Assembly (NCBI GenBank): GCA_964545875.1
Contig: CAZJHH010000019.1
Location: 1-29,236, forward strand
DNA from: DAIPKP01 sp964545875
GTDB taxonomy: Bacteria > Synergistota > Synergistia > Synergistales > Aminiphilaceae
Length of the DNA: 29,236 nucleotides
Direction: 5' to 3'
This document shows, piece by piece, positions 9,684 to 17,650 of this stretch. The notes under the pieces were generated by a model. The model was not told the origin of the DNA. It ran no database searches and saw only the letters and a list, made by a program, of their open reading frames with translations. The translations under genes and the position numbers were made by a program. Every line of letters begins with the position of its first letter. Within the stretch, counting starts at the first letter, position 1.

Positions 9684-9921
9684 ATCCGACCATCTCCCTC
9701 GTTCATACATTCATTCTTTTGGAAATATCCGTCTCCGGTTCCAAAGGCCCCCCACCGCAAGAACCGAAAATTCACCGTCAAAACAGCCTGGGTGGAAATT
9801 TGCATCCTATTCCCGAAAGCCCTCTTTCAGGATTTTAAAAAACAGGCTATCCCGTTCCTGGAGAAACTCACCTCCATGCATGCCCTCCAAAAACTGTATT
9901 TCCGGGGCCTTTCACAGGGCG
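9684..9921 (-). promoter_or_regulatory. glyQ leader region, 238 bases, possible T-box
   Basis: The gap between the recO stop and the glyQ start is far longer than any other inside this gene series. On the minus strand it contains CGGTTC (9761-9766), and after 17 bases TGGAACCG (9736-9743), whose last six bases pair with it. TGGA is what a T-box for tRNA-Gly (3' end UCCA) would show, and TGGNACC is part of the T-box core. The usual downstream GCG and its upstream partner are absent, and I could not draw a convincing stem I with a glycine codon. A small hairpin GAAAG..CTTTC lies near 9815-9830. I found no clear promoter. Confidence 0.3.
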
Positions 9922-10632
9922 CTAGCACCGATCTCCGAGGAGTTCTTCCAGAAGACGAGTACGTTGCTCCCACTGCCATGATTCAAGATCAAAGGAAGAA
10001 CCCGAAAAATCACTCCGGGAGAGCATAACAGCCCGGCGCAGTTCCCGCAATACGGATTCCGCTTTTTGAAACTCTCCGGGAAGGGGGGTACAGGCGGAAC
10101 AGAAGAGCCCTCCCTTTTGTGGGTGCAGGTATACGTCTTCCCCCTCCAGAGGTCTGCCGCAATTCTCGCACCTCCAAAGATCCGGCGCCTGACCCCAAAG
10201 AGAAAGCCATTTCCAGAAAAAGCGCCAGCGAAGCGGGAGTATGGGGGCTCCTTCTCGAAGAAGCACCAGAGACCAGTAAAAGACCCTGAGGAGCTCATCC
10301 TCAGGGTGCTCCGGCAGAAGGTTCTTTTTCAGAAGTCCTCCCCATTGAAGAGCCTCACGTACCCGAAGAGGGCTCCTCCGGAGCTCCCAAAAATCCTCTC
10401 GCAAATCCATGGCCTTAAGATACGTTCCGCGGGTACTCCTGTAAAGATGAAACGTACCCCAAACCAGGGGCTCCGTAAAGGCTCTTCCGATTTTTCCTCG
10501 TCCCGATCCGGGAGAAAAAACCCAAAAAGCTCCCTTCTCTCGGCACCAAACATAAAGAGTTCGGAGGGTAGGAGAGAGATCCTTTCGATAGAGCACCACT
10601 CCGGTAACCCGAAATTGTCCCTGATGTTCCAT
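9922..10632 (-). CDS. recO: DNA repair protein RecO
   Basis: RecO works with RecF and RecR in loading RecA on SSB-coated gaps. The 236-residue protein starts with an OB-fold-like stretch (GVVLYRKDLSPTLRTLYVWCREKG), has a helical middle, and carries a zinc-finger pair CENC (near 155) and CSAC (near 180), typical of many RecO proteins. The sequence is rather divergent, so the position directly after era, as in Bacillus, is an important part of the assignment. The end of era lies 29 bases upstream. Confidence 0.85.
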   Translation of the reverse strand: MEHQGQFRVTGVVLYRKDLSPTLRTLYVWCREKGAFWVFSPGSGRGKIGRAFTEPLVWGTFHLYRSTRGTYLKAMDLREDFWELRRSPLRVREALQWGGLLKKNLLPEHPEDELLRVFYWSLVLLREGAPILPLRWRFFWKWLSLWGQAPDLWRCENCGRPLEGEDVYLHPQKGGLFCSACTPLPGEFQKAESVLRELRRAVMLSRSDFSGSSFDLESWQWEQRTRLLEELLGDRC

Positions 10633-10661
10633 GAAATCGAAATCTGCCTTTCTCCGAAGAA

Positions 10662-11582
10662 TCAGCGCTCCTTGTCGTAGCCGAAACGCCGGAGTTCCAC
10701 CGGGGATTTGCGCCAGTTTTTGCGAACCTTTACCCAGAGTTCCAGATATACCGGATATCCCAGGAGCTTTTCCAGCTCTTTCCGGGCCTGGACACCCACA
10801 TCCCGGATAAAGCCTCCCTTGTCACCGATAATAATGGCCTTCTGCCCCGGTCGCTCCACGTAAACCGTAGCCCGAATATAGACATTGTCTCGATGAGGAT
10901 ATTCTTCGGGATGCTGGAATTCCTCCACCATCACCGCAGTACTGTGAGGTACCTCATCCCGGGCAAGGAGAAAAATCTTCTCCCGAATACATTCCTCGGT
11001 CATAAAGCGCTCGGTCTGATCGGTGAACATGTCCTCGGGATAGAGAGGAGGCCCCTCGGGAAGGTGAGAGATGAGAGCTTCCAGGAGAGCCTCCACATCC
11101 GTTCCCTCCTTGGCGGAAACAGGAAAGATCTCTCCGGAGCTGATTTCCTGCCAATGCTGCAATTTCCGGAGAACTTCGGGAAGACTTTCTTCGAGAAGGT
11201 CTATCTTATTGAGTGCCACCACGAGAGGTACCGTAACACCTTCGAGGATTTTTCGAAGGAGCTCCTCCTCCGCTCCTCCCTCGAGGCGGGTAGCGTCCAA
11301 AACCAGGCATATGCAGTCCACATCCTCCAGAGAGCTGCGGACCTTTTCCATCATGTACTCCCCCAAAGCATGTTTCGGCTGATGCAGACCCGGAGTATCC
11401 ACGAAGACAATTTGGGCATCCCGGGTGGTGAGAATTCCCCGTACGGGCTTCCGGGTGGTCTGGGGGGTGGGAGAGACCACAGTCACCTTATCTCCCAAGG
11501 CTTTATTCAAAAGGGAAGACTTGCCCACATTGGGTCTTCCCACAAGGGTCACGAAACCTGAACGAAACGTTTTCTCCCGCAT
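10662..11582 (-). CDS. era: GTPase Era
   Basis: Era is an essential GTPase that binds near the 3' end of 16S rRNA and helps 30S subunit maturation. The 306-residue length is standard. The GTPase domain has G1 GRPNVGKS (15-22), the TPQTTR segment (39-44), G3 DTPG (62-65) and G4 NKID (125-128). The C-terminal KH domain is seen around IIGDKGGFIRDVGVQARKEL. AAAGGAG lies only four bases before the ATG, a short spacing. ybeY lies two genes away; both proteins act in 16S maturation. Confidence 0.97.
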   Translation of the reverse strand: MREKTFRSGFVTLVGRPNVGKSSLLNKALGDKVTVVSPTPQTTRKPVRGILTTRDAQIVFVDTPGLHQPKHALGEYMMEKVRSSLEDVDCICLVLDATRLEGGAEEELLRKILEGVTVPLVVALNKIDLLEESLPEVLRKLQHWQEISSGEIFPVSAKEGTDVEALLEALISHLPEGPPLYPEDMFTDQTERFMTEECIREKIFLLARDEVPHSTAVMVEEFQHPEEYPHRDNVYIRATVYVERPGQKAIIIGDKGGFIRDVGVQARKELEKLLGYPVYLELWVKVRKNWRKSPVELRRFGYDKER

Positions 11583-11630
11583 GATGCTCCTTTCTTTAAC
11601 TCTCTGGCCAAGAAGCTTTTTCGAGACACA

Positions 11631-12911
11631 TCAGGCATAGTCCTCCAGTGGATTCTCGTCTCCGCAAGGCTTAAGAGCCACCTGCATAATACGATGCCCC
11701 AGGATCTCCTTCACTTCGATACTCCAGTTGCCGTAACGCACAGAACTTCCCTTCTCGGGGAAACCCCCCGCCAGGGAGAGCACCAACCCCGCAATGGAGT
11801 CCACATCCTCCGCCTCGAAAATATCTCCGAGGATCTCCCCAAGATCGCCGAGATTGACATTTCCGTCCACCAGGTAGGCCCCATCCTCGGTCTGTTGAAT
11901 GGAGGGAAGCTCCTGGTCGTATTCGTCCTGAATTTCTCCCACGATCTCCTCGAGAAGATCTTCCAGGGTGACCAGACCTGCGGTACCGCCGTATTCATCC
12001 ACCACGATGGCCATGTGTACCCGATCGCCCTTCATGATATTGAAAAGCTCAGCGATCTTCATCACCTCGGGAACAAAAAGGGATTCCCTTGCCAATTCCT
12101 GCACGGAAATCTGGGTTTCGCCGCTGCTGAGCGATTTGATAAGATCTTTGATGTGCAGCGTACCAATGACGTTATCCAGACTGCCGTCGAAAACGGGAAT
12201 CCGGGAGTGTCCGTTCTCTTCGAAGGTAGATATGGCTTCCGCCACGGTGGTCTCCTTGGGAAGAGCCACCATGTCCGTACGAGGGATCATGATTTCGAAG
12301 GCCCGGGTTTCCTCGAAGGTAATAATGCTGTGGATCATTTTCCGCTCATCTTCTTCGAGGGCTCCCGAAACGCCTCCCATCTGTACTACCTGCTCAATTT
12401 CCTTTCGGGTAACAAAGGCAAGCCCCGGGGAAAGATCTATCTTGAAAAGGCTTCCGAAAAACCGTACTGCCCGATGAAAAATCCAGATGAGGGGGGCAAG
12501 AAGAAACCGAAGTGTCCATATAAGGGGAAGTGAGAGGAGCACCATGTTTTCCGGATAAACTATGGCCATGCTCTTGGGGAAGATTTCTCCGAAAAGGATG
12601 ATGAGCACCGTCATAATACCCGTGGCCCAGAAGGCCCCTTCGGGGCCTATAATCGAAATGGCCATGGCGGTGGTAAAAACGCTGGCCCCGATATTGACGA
12701 TGTTGTTCGCGATGAGCACCACCGTGAGAACCGACTGGGGATCATGCACCACCCATTGAAAAAGTTTCTTGAAGTGCGGATGTTTTTCCTGAAGTGCCAG
12801 AATCCGCATCCGGCCCGTGGTGGTTATAGCGGTTTCGGCGCTGCTGAAAAAAGCGGACAAGCAGAGAAGTATCACAAGGATCAGGCAACTTTGAGCTATA
12901 TCTGCACTCAC
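11631..12911 (-). CDS. Hemolysin-family/CorC-like protein: DUF21 membrane domain, CBS pair, CorC/HlyC domain
   Basis: This 426-residue inner-membrane protein belongs to the family that includes HlyC/TlyC, CorC and CNNM-like transporters, associated with divalent cation (magnesium or cobalt) export or tolerance. The DUF21 region has several hydrophobic helices (about 8-145) and the SAETAI motif near residue 24. Two CBS repeats follow (about 205-330; MIPRTDM, then HMAIVVDEYGGTAGLVTLEDLLEEIVGEI). The C-terminal CorC/HlyC domain spans about 345-420. The start is GTG, eight bases before the ybeY stop in the genome, with a GGAG-rich stretch upstream. The substrate cannot be told from sequence, so I give no symbol. 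Confidence 0.9.
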   Translation of the reverse strand: MSADIAQSCLILVILLCLSAFFSSAETAITTTGRMRILALQEKHPHFKKLFQWVVHDPQSVLTVVLIANNIVNIGASVFTTAMAISIIGPEGAFWATGIMTVLIILFGEIFPKSMAIVYPENMVLLSLPLIWTLRFLLAPLIWIFHRAVRFFGSLFKIDLSPGLAFVTRKEIEQVVQMGGVSGALEEDERKMIHSIITFEETRAFEIMIPRTDMVALPKETTVAEAISTFEENGHSRIPVFDGSLDNVIGTLHIKDLIKSLSSGETQISVQELARESLFVPEVMKIAELFNIMKGDRVHMAIVVDEYGGTAGLVTLEDLLEEIVGEIQDEYDQELPSIQQTEDGAYLVDGNVNLGDLGEILGDIFEAEDVDSIAGLVLSLAGGFPEKGSSVRYGNWSIEVKEILGHRIMQVALKPCGDENPLEDYA

Positions 12912-12918
12912 GCCCTCA

Positions 12919-13455
12919 TCACATCTCCTTTTTCTTTTTCATGCTTATGATGTTTTCCAAAAAACCTTTACAGTATTCCTCTTGGAGAGCGAACATTTGC
13001 CGCTCCGAATCAGGATCTCCATGATCATATCCCAGGAGATGGAGAAAGCCGTGGGTAAGAACCAGCAGCAGTTCCTCGTAAAAGGAATGTCCCTCCTCCC
13101 GGGCATGGGCATCCACTTCCCGAGGAGAGATCACCAGATCTCCCAAAGGAATACATTCCCACCCGGCCTCGGAGGAAAAGGAAAGGTTCTCTTCCTGGAA
13201 ATCCCACTGGGGAAAGGAGAGGATATCCGTGGTTCCCTCCTTCCCCCGGTACTGTTCGTTGAGAGATGCCATCTCCGAATCTTCGAGAAAGGTAATGCTT
13301 ACCTCCGCCAAAGGCCCTTTCTGAAGAGGAGGAAGAGCCTCCTTTTCAAGAATTCCCCCGAAATACAATTCCAGCCGAGCCTCTTCCAGGTTTTCGGAGG
13401 AATCCAGAAACCCCCGAAGCTCTGCCTCGCCGGTTATGTCCACACGGATATTCAT
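12919..13455 (-). CDS. ybeY: Endoribonuclease YbeY (rRNA maturation factor)
   Basis: YbeY is a zinc-dependent RNase needed for 16S rRNA 3' maturation and 70S quality control. The family signature H-x3-H-x5-H is complete: His135, His139 and His145 in THGFLHLLGYDH. TTDILSFP near 75-82 is the second conserved block. I use the ATG at 13455, which gives 178 residues starting MNIRVDITGE. The longer in-frame reading from 13554 would overlap the end of pgpH and lacks family likeness. The ribosome site is weak (AGGGCG), and the pgpH stop is 10 bases upstream. Confidence 0.93.
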   Translation of the reverse strand: MNIRVDITGEAELRGFLDSSENLEEARLELYFGGILEKEALPPLQKGPLAEVSITFLEDSEMASLNEQYRGKEGTTDILSFPQWDFQEENLSFSSEAGWECIPLGDLVISPREVDAHAREEGHSFYEELLLVLTHGFLHLLGYDHGDPDSERQMFALQEEYCKGFLENIISMKKKKEM

Positions 13456-13465
13456 AATGTGCGCC

Positions 13466-15559
13466 CTAGGCTTTCTCCTTTCCCTGAACGGCGGGGAGAT
13501 CTTCTTTTTTGACGGTCTCCCTGGAATGGTACATGGAACGCATAACTTCTCCAAAGGATTTCTTTATGCGCTCCAGTTCTCGAAAGGTAAAATCCACGTT
13601 TTCCAATTGTTTTTCTTTCATCTTGTTCTCTATCACTCCGTGGATGGTGTCTTCCAGTTCCGTTATGCGGGACATGCCCTTGGTGTCCGCCCGAATAGCG
13701 GCCTCCACGGAATCCGCCAGCATCACCAGAGCGGTTTCTTTGGAACGAGGAGGTGGTCCGGGATAGGAAAACTGTTCCCGAGAGACCTTTTCGCCCAGGG
13801 ATTCCGCCTTTTTCTGGAAGTATTGGAGGCACGTGGTGCCGTGATGCTCCAGAATAAACTGACGAAGCTTCCGGGGGACTCCATATTCCATGCTCAATTC
13901 GTATCCGTCCCGCACGTGAGAAATAATAATGAGTGCAGAAAGGGTCGGAGAAAGCTCGTCATGAGCATTTTCCGCTCCATACTGCTGATTCTCGATAAAA
14001 AACTGGGGGCGCCGTAATTTCCCCACATCGTGATAGAGAGCTCCCGCCTTGACAAAGGCCCCATCCATACCGATGTTCTCCGCTGCCATCTCCGCAAGGG
14101 TTCCCACCATAAGAGAGTGATGATACGTTCCGGGAGCTTCTATTTGAAGCCGCTTGAGAAGCGGACTCGATGGGTGACTCAGCTCGGTAAGACGCAGAGG
14201 GGAAAGGACGTCGAAAAACCGCTCTCCCAGAGGAAGACCGAGAAGCACCAAAACGCCGCAGGCAAGGATGCCCACGAGGAAACGCAGAGCCAGCAGAAGA
14301 TCCGGGATCCCTCCCTCTCCCCATTGAACTCCCGCCGCCACGAGAATTGCCGCGACTCCCGCCGCAAAGAAACGGAGCCAGAACTTCTTTTTAACCTGCA
14401 CATTCCGCAGCATAAGCCCCGATGCGTAGGCAAGAGCCACCACCACGAGAACAGGAGCCGCTTCCATACCGATAAAGGGCGTTCCGGCCACGAGCACCCC
14501 CAAGATGCCTCCTCCGAGAACGAAAGGGAAGGCGAGGACGGAGGAGAAGGAGAGAAAGCTCCATCCACCGAGCAGAAGCGTTCCTATGCCGGTTATGTCA
14601 AACCACCGGGCGGGAATTTCCACAATCCAGGCCCCCAGAAGAAGGCACCCCAGAAAAAGCGGAGAGAATTGCTGCTCCCCCTTCTTTCGGGAGATTTCCG
14701 CCAGGTGTTCTTGGATCCAGAATCCCCAGAAAAACCCGAGGCAACCGAGCAGGAAGAGATATTTCCAGGGAAAGAGGGCCTCTCGATAGCCCTGAAGTCT
14801 GAGAAGGCGGGCGTGAAGAGGCGTTATGATTTCTCCCTTTTCCACAATAACGTCTCCCCGATAAATGGCACGGATTACGGGTTCCACACTCTCCCGCAGG
14901 CTTTCCCGCAATCTCTGAGTGAGATGAGGATCCGTATTCTGAGACCTTAAAAAGAGTCCGTAGAGAAGCTCCACCACAAGATTCTGGTCGCTCCAGGAAA
15001 GTGAAGAACGATGCAGCTCCTCCCAGAGGAAGCTTTCCACCGCATCTCTTTCGAAGATCCCTGTTTCGAGCATACGCAACCCCAGAGAACGGGTCTCTTC
15101 CAGCAGGGCCTCCCGTTTCTCCAGAGGAAGAATGCTCACCATGCGGAGAATTTCAGGATCCAGACTACTGAAAAAAAGAGCGTGTCCCTCCAGGGAAGAG
15201 CCTCCAAGATCCCGAAGAAAACTCTTGATTTTGCCGGGATCGTGCACCACCACTCCTGCGACTTTTTCTTCCACCGAACGTTTGAGTGTTTCCGTGGTAA
15301 TGGGATCTACATAACGCATGTTCTCCACCACCACGAAGGTGGCCGAAGCCTTGTCCCCTTCGGAAAAACCGTAGCGGTTCTGAAGAATGTACCAGCCAAG
15401 CACAAAAACCCCTGCGGCGCAAAGGGCCGTTCCCAAGGGGAAAAACCACCAGCGCAAGGGGCGGTTTACAAAAAAGCCCTTTTTAGGGGCTAATTTGTTC
15501 CATTTATTGTTTTTTTTCGAACTCTTCGTAAGCCTGAACAATTTTTTGAACAATTTCAT
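13466..15559 (-). CDS. pgpH: 7TM-HD family phosphodiesterase, probable c-di-AMP hydrolase PgpH
   Basis: The family hydrolyses cyclic di-AMP with a cytoplasmic HD domain behind a 7TM sensor. The start I prefer (15559, MKLFKKLFRLTK) gives 697 residues. A basic N-terminus leads to one membrane helix (FFPLGTALCAAGVFVLGWYI), then a large extracytoplasmic 7TMR-HDED region, then about seven hydrophobic segments, then the HD domain: HHSLMVGTLAEMAAENIG, LYHDVGKLRRPQFF, and HHGTT. The start overlaps phoH by 56 bases and its ribosome site is poor, so a start further in is possible. phoH-pgpH-ybeY is also the order in Bacillus (phoH-yqfF-yqfG). Confidence 0.9.
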   Translation of the reverse strand: MKLFKKLFRLTKSSKKNNKWNKLAPKKGFFVNRPLRWWFFPLGTALCAAGVFVLGWYILQNRYGFSEGDKASATFVVVENMRYVDPITTETLKRSVEEKVAGVVVHDPGKIKSFLRDLGGSSLEGHALFFSSLDPEILRMVSILPLEKREALLEETRSLGLRMLETGIFERDAVESFLWEELHRSSLSWSDQNLVVELLYGLFLRSQNTDPHLTQRLRESLRESVEPVIRAIYRGDVIVEKGEIITPLHARLLRLQGYREALFPWKYLFLLGCLGFFWGFWIQEHLAEISRKKGEQQFSPLFLGCLLLGAWIVEIPARWFDITGIGTLLLGGWSFLSFSSVLAFPFVLGGGILGVLVAGTPFIGMEAAPVLVVVALAYASGLMLRNVQVKKKFWLRFFAAGVAAILVAAGVQWGEGGIPDLLLALRFLVGILACGVLVLLGLPLGERFFDVLSPLRLTELSHPSSPLLKRLQIEAPGTYHHSLMVGTLAEMAAENIGMDGAFVKAGALYHDVGKLRRPQFFIENQQYGAENAHDELSPTLSALIIISHVRDGYELSMEYGVPRKLRQFILEHHGTTCLQYFQKKAESLGEKVSREQFSYPGPPPRSKETALVMLADSVEAAIRADTKGMSRITELEDTIHGVIENKMKEKQLENVDFTFRELERIKKSFGEVMRSMYHSRETVKKEDLPAVQGKEKA

Positions 15560-16496
15560 GGCGCACCACATCATTTCTGGTAAGGGAGACGAAGTCGATT
15601 CCCTCCACTCCCTGGAGAATCTCCTGAATGGAGCGCAATCCCGAAAGCTTGCCGTTGGGAAGATCCACCTGAGTGACATCACCGGTGATAACTACCCGGG
15701 ATCCAAATCCCATGCGGGTAAGAAACATCTTCATCTGTTCCGGAGTAGTGTTTTGAGCCTCATCAAGAATAATAAAACTGTCGTTCAGCGTTCTTCCCCG
15801 CATATAGGCCAGGGGAGCGATTTCGATGACGTTCTTTTCCACGTAACGCATGAAACGTTCCGGTGAGAGAAGGTCGAAAAAGGCATCGTAGAGAGGCCTC
15901 AGATAGGGTTCGATTTTTTCCTTGAGATCCCCCGGGAGGTATCCCAGGCTTTCTCCCGCTTCCACTGCGGGACGCACGAGAATTACTCGGGAAACCATCT
16001 GAGATTTCAACATGGCCACCGCCTGAGCTACCGCCAGATAGGTTTTTCCCGTTCCTGCGGGGCCGATGCAGAAAACAACGGGGTTCTTCTGTACCGCCTC
16101 CATATAGCGTTTCTGCCCCAGAGTCCGGGTACGCACGGGCTTGCCCCGGCCGGTAAAACAGATGGTATTTTCGTGAAGTCCCGCGAGATCTACGGAGCCG
16201 TTTTCCGCCAAGGTGTCCATACCGTAACGGATCTCTTCCCGGGTAACACGAATTCCCTTTTCTGCAAGTTTTGCAAGTTCCTGAAGGAGTTTTGCCACGG
16301 TGCGAACCGGCTCCGCGTCAGGGCTTCGAAGGAGAAGAGCCTCTCCTCGGAGCATCATTCGTACGGTATAACGCTCCTCCACCATCTGAATAGTAAGATC
16401 ATGCTGTCCCAGGAGCCTTTCCTGAAGATCTCCCGAAACGACAGCGGACCACAAATACTCTCCCGCCTCTTCGCTAAAGGTTCCTTTCAGAGACAC
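15504..16496 (-). CDS. phoH: PhoH family ATPase
   Basis: PhoH-like proteins are cytosolic P-loop ATPases with a helicase superfamily I-like core; some are linked to RNA metabolism together with YbeY. The 330-residue protein has an N-terminal KH-like region, Walker A GPAGTGKT (145-152) and Walker B FIILDEAQNT (Asp245-Glu246). Conserved blocks VRPAVEAGESLGYLPGD and VITGDVTQVDLP follow or flank these. The start is GTG at 16496, with AGGAG and GAGG close upstream at the end of the NifU-like gene. The end overlaps the pgpH start. Confidence 0.95.
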   Translation of the reverse strand: MSLKGTFSEEAGEYLWSAVVSGDLQERLLGQHDLTIQMVEERYTVRMMLRGEALLLRSPDAEPVRTVAKLLQELAKLAEKGIRVTREEIRYGMDTLAENGSVDLAGLHENTICFTGRGKPVRTRTLGQKRYMEAVQKNPVVFCIGPAGTGKTYLAVAQAVAMLKSQMVSRVILVRPAVEAGESLGYLPGDLKEKIEPYLRPLYDAFFDLLSPERFMRYVEKNVIEIAPLAYMRGRTLNDSFIILDEAQNTTPEQMKMFLTRMGFGSRVVITGDVTQVDLPNGKLSGLRSIQEILQGVEGIDFVSLTRNDVVRHEIVQKIVQAYEEFEKKQ

Positions 16497-16505
16497 TCAG
16501 ATTCC

Positions 16506-16739
16506 TCACTCCTGGCGGGTTACACTTTTAACTTCGGGAATCTCCTGGCAGAGAACCCCTTCCACCTGGCTCCGCAAGGTTTCCTGAGCATACGGACACA
16601 TGCCGCAGGCTCCTTTCAGAGTTACGGTAACTCCACCGGAAACCTCGTCAAAACTGATGAATTCAATGTCTCCGCCGTGGCTCTGGAGAGCCGGACGGAT
16701 TCTTTCTTCGATGAGATCCTGAATTTTCTGCTGCACCAT
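16506..16739 (-). CDS. NifU-like Fe-S scaffold domain protein (Nfu type)
   Basis: This is a 77-residue single-domain protein of the NifU C-terminal family, which carries a Fe-S cluster bridged between two subunits and passes it to client proteins. The motif is C-G-M-C in KGACGMCPYAQETL near residues 45-48. LQSHGGDIEFISFD is the usual N-terminal segment. I start at the ATG at 16739 because GGGAGGAA lies about seven bases upstream; the in-frame start at 16820 would overlap mazG and add non-family sequence. Its place between mazG and phoH is not one I know from Bacillus. Confidence 0.92.
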   Translation of the reverse strand: MVQQKIQDLIEERIRPALQSHGGDIEFISFDEVSGGVTVTLKGACGMCPYAQETLRSQVEGVLCQEIPEVKSVTRQE

Positions 16740-16755
16740 CAATAATTCCTCCCTG

Positions 16756-17613
16756 TTAGCTTCTTGCGATAGTTTCAGAGGTTCTCTCCCGTTCCTTGGC
16801 ACGCTCCCAAAGGCGGTCAAGCTCCTCCAGGGAATACTCTTCCCACGGACGATCCTCCCGAGCGACTTGCCGCTCTATGGCGGCAAAGCGACGGAGGAAC
16901 TTGGAACACCCCTTCTGAAGAGCAAGTTCGCTGTTCACTCCGAGATGTCTCCCCAAGTTTACCACGGCGAAAAGGAGATCGCCCACTTCATTTTCCAGCT
17001 CCTCGGAGTTTCCCGGGGTCATGGCCAGAACCTGCTCTATTTCCCGGATCTCCTCCTTCACCTTCGCCAGCACCGGCGAAACATCTCCCTGGGGCCAGTC
17101 GAAACCGACTTTGGCAGCCCGGCGCTGCATTTCGAAAGATCGAAGAAGCGAGGGCATGCTCCGGGGAATTCCCGAAAGCATGGAAACCGGTTCCCTATCC
17201 TGAGGAGCTCCCTTTTCGGCTCGCTCTTCCGCCTTGATGCGCTCCCAGTTGCGCGTCACTTCTTCGCTGGAATCCACCCGGATTTCTCCAAAAACATGCG
17301 GGTGCCGCCGTTCAAGCTTCTCGGAAATCCGCTGTAAAACATCCCCCATGTCGAAAGCTCCCGCTTCCCGGGCTATCTGGGCGATAAAAAAAACCTGAAG
17401 AAGCAGATCTCCAGACTCCTCCACTATACCCTTTTCCTCTTGCTTTTCAATGGCCTCTACAAGTTCGTAGGCCTCCTCGATGATATAGGGGCGGAGGCTT
17501 TCCAGAGTCTGTTCCCGATCCCAGGGGCATCCCCCGGGAGCTCGGAGACGTTCCATAATCGTTTCAAGCCGTTCGAAGGCCGCGTTTTTTTTCTCTCTGC
17601 TGTTTTCTGCCAT
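16756..17613 (-). CDS. mazG: Nucleoside triphosphate pyrophosphohydrolase MazG
   Basis: MazG hydrolyses NTPs and dNTPs to monophosphates and diphosphate, a housecleaning role. The 285-residue protein has two MazG repeats. The N-terminal one shows GGCPWDREQTLESLRPYI and EEAYELVEAIE near 27-60, with the metal-binding EExxE pattern. The C-terminal one shows KVGFDWPQ, VKEEIREIEQV and ENEVGDLLFAVVNLGRH. GGGAG lies six bases before the ATG. The stop is 17 bases before the NifU-like gene. In Bacillus mazG also follows mfd in the same cluster. Confidence 0.95.
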   Translation of the reverse strand: MAENSREKKNAAFERLETIMERLRAPGGCPWDREQTLESLRPYIIEEAYELVEAIEKQEEKGIVEESGDLLLQVFFIAQIAREAGAFDMGDVLQRISEKLERRHPHVFGEIRVDSSEEVTRNWERIKAEERAEKGAPQDREPVSMLSGIPRSMPSLLRSFEMQRRAAKVGFDWPQGDVSPVLAKVKEEIREIEQVLAMTPGNSEELENEVGDLLFAVVNLGRHLGVNSELALQKGCSKFLRRFAAIERQVAREDRPWEEYSLEELDRLWERAKERERTSETIARS

Positions 17614-17650
17614 CTGATCTCCCTATCCTTATATGATTCACTTCCGTCCT

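Noticed and set aside
7164..10028. Plus-strand open frame of 954 codons opposite glyS and glyQ
   Set aside because: Antisense shadow of two certain genes; no recognisable motif and no ribosome site.
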